Shown one piece after another: positions 15,289 through 18,930 of a stretch of 18,930 nucleotides of DNA (position 1 is its first letter; every line of letters starts with the position of its first letter). Source of the DNA: Peptacetobacter sp900539645 (GTDB lineage Bacteria; Bacillota; Clostridia; Peptostreptococcales; Peptostreptococcaceae). Where the stretch lies: positions 1 to 18,930 of the forward strand of contig NZ_JBLOUI010000043.1 of assembly GCF_047807365.1 (NCBI RefSeq). The letters run 5' to 3'. A program made the translations under genes and the position numbers. The notes under the pieces are model-generated. The model did no database searches, was not told the origin of the DNA, and worked only from the letters and a program-made list of their open reading frames with translations.

Positions 15289-15774
15289 ATGGCTAAAAAA
15301 GAAACTGTAACTAAAGAAGATTTATTAAATATTATTGATTTATTAGAAACTACTAAAATTACGTATTGGATTGATGGTGGTTGGGGAGTTGATTTATTAT
15401 TGGGTAAACAAACAAGAGATCATAGAGATATAGATATTAATTTTGATGCAAAATTTACAGATGAATTAATAGAATTTCTTTTAAGTAAAGGATACAAAAT
15501 AGATACAGATTGGCTTCCAGCTAGAATGGAGTTATATAGTGAAAAATATGGATATTTAGACATACATCCATTTATTTTAAATGAAGATGGAACGTCAAAA
15601 CAAGCTGATTTAGAAGGTGGTTGGTATGAATTTGAAAAAGATTATTTTAGTAGTGTAAACTTTGAAAATAGAATAATCCCATGTATATCTTTAAAAGGAC
15701 AACTTATTTTTCATTCAGGATATGAATTGAGGGAAAAAGATATACACGATATAGATATTCTTAAAAGTTTATAA
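15289..15774 (+). CDS. lnu: Lincosamide nucleotidyltransferase, LnuA/LnuC-like
   Basis: Inactivates lincomycin and clindamycin by transferring a nucleotide (AMP from ATP in studied relatives) to a drug hydroxyl. The 161-residue length equals LnuA. Visible family features: WIDGGWGVD (27-35) with the nucleotidyltransferase Gly-Gly and acidic residues, the metal-binding R46-D-I-D49, W-x-P-x-R-M-E-L followed by YGYLDIHP, an E-G-G segment, and the C-terminal FHSGYELREKDIHDI. All putative active-site acids are present. Strong AGAGGAGG site before ATG 15289. All three glutamine codons are CAA whereas neighbours almost always use CAG, which suggests horizontal transfer. Transcription passes through a long attenuated leader. 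No terminator separates it from hflX. It seems clearly different from LnuA and LnuC as I recall them, so it may be a new allele. Confidence 0.9.
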   Translation: MAKKETVTKEDLLNIIDLLETTKITYWIDGGWGVDLLLGKQTRDHRDIDINFDAKFTDELIEFLLSKGYKIDTDWLPARMELYSEKYGYLDIHPFILNEDGTSKQADLEGGWYEFEKDYFSSVNFENRIIPCISLKGQLIFHSGYELREKDIHDIDILKSL

Positions 15775-15845
15775 TATATATTATATAAAGCTTAATATAT
15801 ATTTATATGGAGATTATAAATATAGTAGTAATAATTTTTTTAGGA

Positions 15846-15856
15846 TATAATATAAT
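15846..15856 (+). promoter_or_regulatory. Possible promoter upstream of hflX
   Basis: Two overlapping TATAAT boxes (15846-15851 and 15851-15856) lie about 55 bases before hflX. No good -35 is visible. hflX could therefore be read both from here and by read-through from lnu. Confidence 0.35.
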
Positions 15857-15908
15857 TAAATTTAATTATTTGCTAAAAGAATAAACAAAGATAATTAAGG
15901 AGGAAATT

Positions 15909-17219
15909 ATGACGACTGAATTAGATATAAATTTACATGAACAGGTAGTTGAGAGAGCACTTCTTGTTGGAATGAACATAACTACTGTATCAAAAAGAAT
16001 GGACGATATAGACATAAATGATTCTATGGAGGAATTAAAAGAACTAGCAAAGGCAGCAGGTGCGGAGGTAGTTGGATCTGTAATACAGAATAGACCTGCT
16101 GTAGATGCAGCATATTACATAGGAAAAGGTAAGGTTGAAGAAATAAAAGGTTACTGCGAAGGACTTGATGCAACTTTAATAATATTTAACGACGAGTTAT
16201 CAGGTGCTCAGACTAGAAATATAGAAGATCTTACAGGAATAAAAACTATAGATAGAACAACTCTAATCCTTGATATATTTGCACAGAGAGCTAAGAGTAA
16301 AGAAGGTAAACTTCAGGTAGAATTAGCCCAGTTAAAATACAGACTACCTAGACTTTATGGAATGGGTGGATCTATGAGTAGAACTGGTGCAGGTATAGGT
16401 ACAAGAGGACCAGGGGAACAGAAGCTTGAAATAGACAAAAGACACATATTAAATAGAGCTGCGGATATAAGAGCAGAACTAAAACTAGTTAAGAAAAATA
16501 GGGAAACTCAGAGAAATCAGAGAAAGAAATCTAATATACCTATAGTGGCATTAGTAGGATATACAAATGCTGGTAAATCAACACTACTAAACGAACTTAT
16601 AAAAACTCATAAAGACTACGAATGTGAAAAAGAGGTATTTGTAAAAGATATGCTTTTCGCTACACTAGATGTAACTTTAAGAAAAGCAGTACTTCCAAAT
16701 AAGAGAGATTTCTTAGTAGTAGATACAGTTGGGTTTGTAAGTAAGCTACCACATGACTTAGTAGATGCATTTAAATCTACACTAGAAGAAGTTAATTATG
16801 CAGATTTAATACTACATGTAATAGATGCAACAAATGACAGCTACGAAATCCAGAAAAAGACTACAGAAAAAGTATTAAAAGAACTTGGAGCTGACGATAA
16901 AAAGACTATACTTGTGTACAATAAAGTAGATAAACTAGAACTTGATATATATCCAAAGAATCAAGATGATGTTGTATACATATCTGCAAAACAGGGAATA
17001 AATATGGACAAACTGCTTAATATGATAGAAAAAGCGGTTATGGAAAATACTTACGACGTAGAGCTTTTAATTCCTTATGATAGAGGAGATATATTCAGCA
17101 AATGTAAGGACAAGTACAACATAGATGAATTTGAATATCTTGGAGAGGGAACTAAGTTTAGAGTTGCTCTTGATGAAGAGGACTTTGGAAAATACAAAGA
17201 ATATATTGTAGAAAAATAA
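15909..17219 (+). CDS. hflX: GTPase HflX
   Basis: A translational GTPase that binds the 50S subunit and splits stalled ribosomes, for example after heat or antibiotic stress. The 436-residue protein has the HflX N-terminal domain with a Gly-rich loop (RLYGMGGSMSRTGAGIGTRGPGE, about residues 149-171), then the G domain: G1 GYTNAGKS (217-224), G3 DTVGF (272-276), G4 NKVD (338-341), G5-like ISAKQ. A C-terminal extension of about 60 residues is present, as in full-length HflX. AAGGAGG precedes ATG 15909. It starts a tight group with the HEAT-like and Nudix genes. In Listeria an HflX variant gives lincomycin/erythromycin resistance; here its place directly after lnu makes a shared response conceivable but unproven. 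Confidence 0.96.
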   Translation: MTTELDINLHEQVVERALLVGMNITTVSKRMDDIDINDSMEELKELAKAAGAEVVGSVIQNRPAVDAAYYIGKGKVEEIKGYCEGLDATLIIFNDELSGAQTRNIEDLTGIKTIDRTTLILDIFAQRAKSKEGKLQVELAQLKYRLPRLYGMGGSMSRTGAGIGTRGPGEQKLEIDKRHILNRAADIRAELKLVKKNRETQRNQRKKSNIPIVALVGYTNAGKSTLLNELIKTHKDYECEKEVFVKDMLFATLDVTLRKAVLPNKRDFLVVDTVGFVSKLPHDLVDAFKSTLEEVNYADLILHVIDATNDSYEIQKKTTEKVLKELGADDKKTILVYNKVDKLELDIYPKNQDDVVYISAKQGINMDKLLNMIEKAVMENTYDVELLIPYDRGDIFSKCKDKYNIDEFEYLGEGTKFRVALDEEDFGKYKEYIVEK

Positions 17220-17244
17220 ATTTACTTGAGATTGGGATGATTAT

Positions 17245-18264
17245 ATGGAGATAAGCTGGGAAAATATTGATGAGCTTGAGGATTATCAGATAACCTATCT
17301 TTTGTATAAAGAATCTTTAAACGTAAATCAGATTGCAAAGGTTAGAAATCTATCTCCTCAAGATATAGCTGATCATTTAATAAAAATTCAGGTTGAAAAA
17401 AGAGAAGAAGATAGAAAAAAGGATACCCTTGAATTATATCTAACATTAAATAAAGAGGAAAGGTTAGAGTATTTGGAGCAGCTAGACTCAGATGAGTTAA
17501 CGTATTTTAAGCGAAAAATACTCAGACTTATCCCTATCGAAAAAGATATACGAAATCTTATGATTTTAGCATGGACTGTTGGAGAGATAGGAGATGCGGA
17601 GTTTTTAGATTTTTTAGAAGGTCTATCTAACCATGAAAATGGAGATATGAAAAAAGTAGCAAATACAGCTATTAAAAAAATAAAAAATAAATCAAAAGAA
17701 TCCAATAAAAGTGAAAAAGATAAAAAGCTTGAAGAAAATAAACCGATTAATCTAAATGAAAAAAAATTTGATAACAATAATGAAAATAAGGATGAATTAC
17801 AAAGTTTTTTAGGTTTAGATAAAAATAAAAGACTTGATTTTTTAGATAGATTAAAACCGGAAAAAATGATATACTTTAAGAGAAAGGTGTACAAACGTAT
17901 TCTTACAGAATATAACACAGAAGATTTAATTGTTCTGATTTGGACAACTGGAGAATTAAAGGATGATAAGTTTTTATCAATTTTGCATAATCTCACTGAA
18001 CATAGAAATTCCGATGTCAGAAGAATTACATATTCTGCAATCAGAAAGATTGGTTCACCTAAGAGTCGAGAGGTTTTAGAATTAGGACTTCTTGATTCAA
18101 ATCCACAGACTAGACAGTACTGTGCTAAGGCTCTTTTAAAAGTTGGTAATGGACATAGTCTAAATATATTGAGAAATCTATATAGAGCAAGACAAGGTGT
18201 CGAAAAAGATTATGTACTTCGTGCATATAGAGAAGCGATAATCGAGTTAGAAAAGTCAGTTTAA
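17245..18264 (+). CDS. HEAT-like repeat protein with N-terminal helix-turn-helix
   Basis: I do not recognise a named family. The 339-residue protein is soluble and helical. Residues 24-48 (LNVNQIAKVRNLSPQDIADHL region) look like a helix-turn-helix. Two copies of about 85 residues follow, 63-147 and 184-269, sharing L-D/N-K-x-x-R-L-x-x-L, Y-F-K-R-K, I-L-x-W-T-x-G-E and an A-I-R/K-K-I end; between them is a Lys/Glu/Asn-rich linker (148-183). The last 70 residues (270-339) add further HEAT-like helices with R-Q-Y-C-A-K-A-L-L-K-V-G. It starts 25 bases after hflX with a weak GGGATGA site and is probably co-transcribed. Such repeats usually bind proteins or nucleic acid. Mixed CAA/CAG use. Function unknown. 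Confidence 0.72.
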   Translation: MEISWENIDELEDYQITYLLYKESLNVNQIAKVRNLSPQDIADHLIKIQVEKREEDRKKDTLELYLTLNKEERLEYLEQLDSDELTYFKRKILRLIPIEKDIRNLMILAWTVGEIGDAEFLDFLEGLSNHENGDMKKVANTAIKKIKNKSKESNKSEKDKKLEENKPINLNEKKFDNNNENKDELQSFLGLDKNKRLDFLDRLKPEKMIYFKRKVYKRILTEYNTEDLIVLIWTTGELKDDKFLSILHNLTEHRNSDVRRITYSAIRKIGSPKSREVLELGLLDSNPQTRQYCAKALLKVGNGHSLNILRNLYRARQGVEKDYVLRAYREAIIELEKSV

Positions 18265-18290
18265 GTTCTGACAATTATATTTTTCAAATC

Positions 18291-18306
18291 ATACGCAGGT
18301 GCGTAT
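18291..18306 (+). repeat. Small hairpin before the Nudix gene
   Basis: ATACGC (18291-18296) and GCGTAT (18301-18306) form a perfect stem with loop AGGT, eight bases before the GGAGGG ribosome site of the next gene. No T-tract follows, so it is not a terminator; it may affect RNA stability or translation. Confidence 0.6.
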
Positions 18307-18326
18307 ATTTATAGGAGGGATTCAAT

Positions 18327-18746
18327 ATGATAGTAAGACGTTGTGCAGGTGGTGTGGTATTCCACGCAAATCAGGTGTTATTAGTGAAAAATGACAGAGG
18401 TGAATGGACTCTTCCAAAAGGAAAAATATCTGGAATGTACATGGCTCAGGAGAGCGCTATAGCAAGAGTAAAAGATGAAACTGGTATAGATGCAAAATTA
18501 CTAGATATAGCTGGAGATACTATATATGAGTTCTTCTCAAGAAGTAGACAGCAGAGAGTTTGTAATGCCATAAACTGGTTTATAATGGACGCTCCTAACA
18601 CAGAATGCAAAATAAGTTCTGAATTTTTAGAAGGCGGATTCTACAAAGTTAAAGATGCTCTTGAAATGTTAAATCATAACAAAGAAAAATCTTTAGTTGA
18701 AATCTCATACAAAAAATATAAAGAAGTAAAGAAAATAGTAGACTAA
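18327..18746 (+). CDS. Nudix-fold protein with a degenerate Nudix box
   Basis: The 139-residue sequence has the overall Nudix pattern: a first strand with R-R-C-A-G-G-V-V-F, W-T-L-P-K-G-K, and a helix ending D-E-T-G-I. Set against the consensus G-x5-E-x7-R-E-U-x-E-E-x-G-U, the first Glu is Tyr, Arg-Glu is Ala-Arg, and the first Glu of the pair is Asp; only the last Glu and Gly remain. The magnesium site is thus likely weakened or lost, so it may bind a nucleotide or RNA rather than hydrolyse it. I recall similar degenerate Nudix genes in other Clostridia, which argues against recent decay. GGAGGG precedes ATG 18327. It closes the hflX group and ends at the terminator 18786. Confidence 0.82.
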   Translation: MIVRRCAGGVVFHANQVLLVKNDRGEWTLPKGKISGMYMAQESAIARVKDETGIDAKLLDIAGDTIYEFFSRSRQQRVCNAINWFIMDAPNTECKISSEFLEGGFYKVKDALEMLNHNKEKSLVEISYKKYKEVKKIVD

Positions 18747-18770
18747 TCATATCTAACCGAAAGGCTGATA

Positions 18771-18930
18771 TCAACTTTGAAGCGGAAAACTACCACGCAG
18801 TTGCGTGGTAGTTTTTTTGTATGTAGAAAACCCCCAGTTAGACTGGGGGTTCAGTAAAGCTTTTAGCTTTGAGTCTTTAATAAAAAAGCTCCTTTTGATA
18901 AGATATAATTGCGGTCCGCCAACTGCAAAA
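18771..18930 (-). mobile_element. Possible 3' end of an IS200/IS605-type element (tnpB-like tail and hairpin)
   Basis: On the minus strand an open frame enters at 18930 and includes K-D-S-K-L-K-A-L-L-N-P-Q-S-N-W-G-F, which I recall from C-terminal ends of IS605 OrfB/TnpB proteins in Clostridia. The same DNA forms a strong hairpin, ACCCCCAGT and ACTGGGGGT around loop TAG (18830-18850), and a smaller AAAGC/GCTTT dyad, as expected at the right end of such elements where the guide RNA of TnpB ends. The frame continues to a stop at 18771, but past about 18825 it only reads through the Nudix terminator and is probably not element DNA. The bulk of the element lies outside the window. Whether it is intact or a remnant is unknown. 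Confidence 0.5.
18786..18818 (+). terminator. Terminator of the hflX-HEAT-Nudix group
   Basis: AAAACTACCACGC and GCGTGGTAGTTTT form a long stem around loop AGTT (18786-18815), followed by more T. It is 40 bases after the Nudix stop codon. Confidence 0.92.

Noticed and set aside
17388..17996. A 202-codon minus-strand frame opposite the HEAT-like gene
   Set aside because: Low-complexity Ser/Phe/Leu translation typical of an antisense shadow of A-rich coding DNA; no ribosome site.

Overview
The window reads as chromosomal DNA of a low-GC, anaerobic, Gram-positive bacterium (Firmicutes/Clostridia). Pyruvate formate-lyase with its activase, a NifS-like desulfurase next to a ThiI without a rhodanese domain, a DUF1461/TIGR01906 membrane protein, strong GGAGG ribosome binding sites and intrinsic terminators all fit Clostridia, most likely a Peptostreptococcaceae-type genome. 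Most housekeeping genes strongly prefer CAG over CAA for glutamine, which helps to spot foreign DNA. The assignment is inference from gene content; no 16S or other marker is present.

Layout. (1) Bases 1-110 are the 3' end (domains V and VI) of a group II intron, followed by a terminator, a perfect 11-bp inverted repeat and about 0.5 kb of gene-free AT-rich DNA. (2) 845-3230: cysteine desulfurase and thiI, a sulfur-transfer pair for tRNA 4-thiouridine. (3) 3288-6985, minus strand: a nitroreductase, then pflA and pflB; the pflB-pflA gap can form two mutually exclusive RNA hairpins, one of which hides the pflA ribosome binding site. (4) 7544-9160: DEAD-box RNA helicase with its own sigma-A promoter. 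(5) 9286-12042, minus: class A penicillin-binding protein with a Ser-rich N-terminus and a Gly/Asn tail containing a 12-bp tandem repeat. (6) 12252-14485: YfmM-type ABC-F ATPase and a DUF1461 membrane protein. (7) 14578-14838, minus: small protein with nine cysteines. (8) 14921-15774: a lincosamide nucleotidyltransferase (lnu) gene behind a roughly 330-nt leader carrying a six-codon upstream ORF, a large hairpin, an intrinsic terminator and a possible antiterminator. (9) 15909-18746: hflX, a HEAT-like protein with an N-terminal helix-turn-helix, and a Nudix-fold protein with a degraded Nudix box. (10) 18771-18930, minus: sequence resembling the 3' end of an IS200/IS605 tnpB element.

The most interesting part is 14.9-18.7 kb. 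The lnu gene uses only CAA for Gln and looks imported, and its leader has the layout of ribosome-stalling attenuators that control resistance genes. It lies directly upstream of hflX, a ribosome-splitting GTPase linked to lincosamide/macrolide tolerance in other Firmicutes, with an ABC-F gene about 1.5 kb upstream. The second notable element is the pflB-pflA RNA switch candidate. Both window ends fall in mobile-element termini, so this may be a whole contig broken at repeats.
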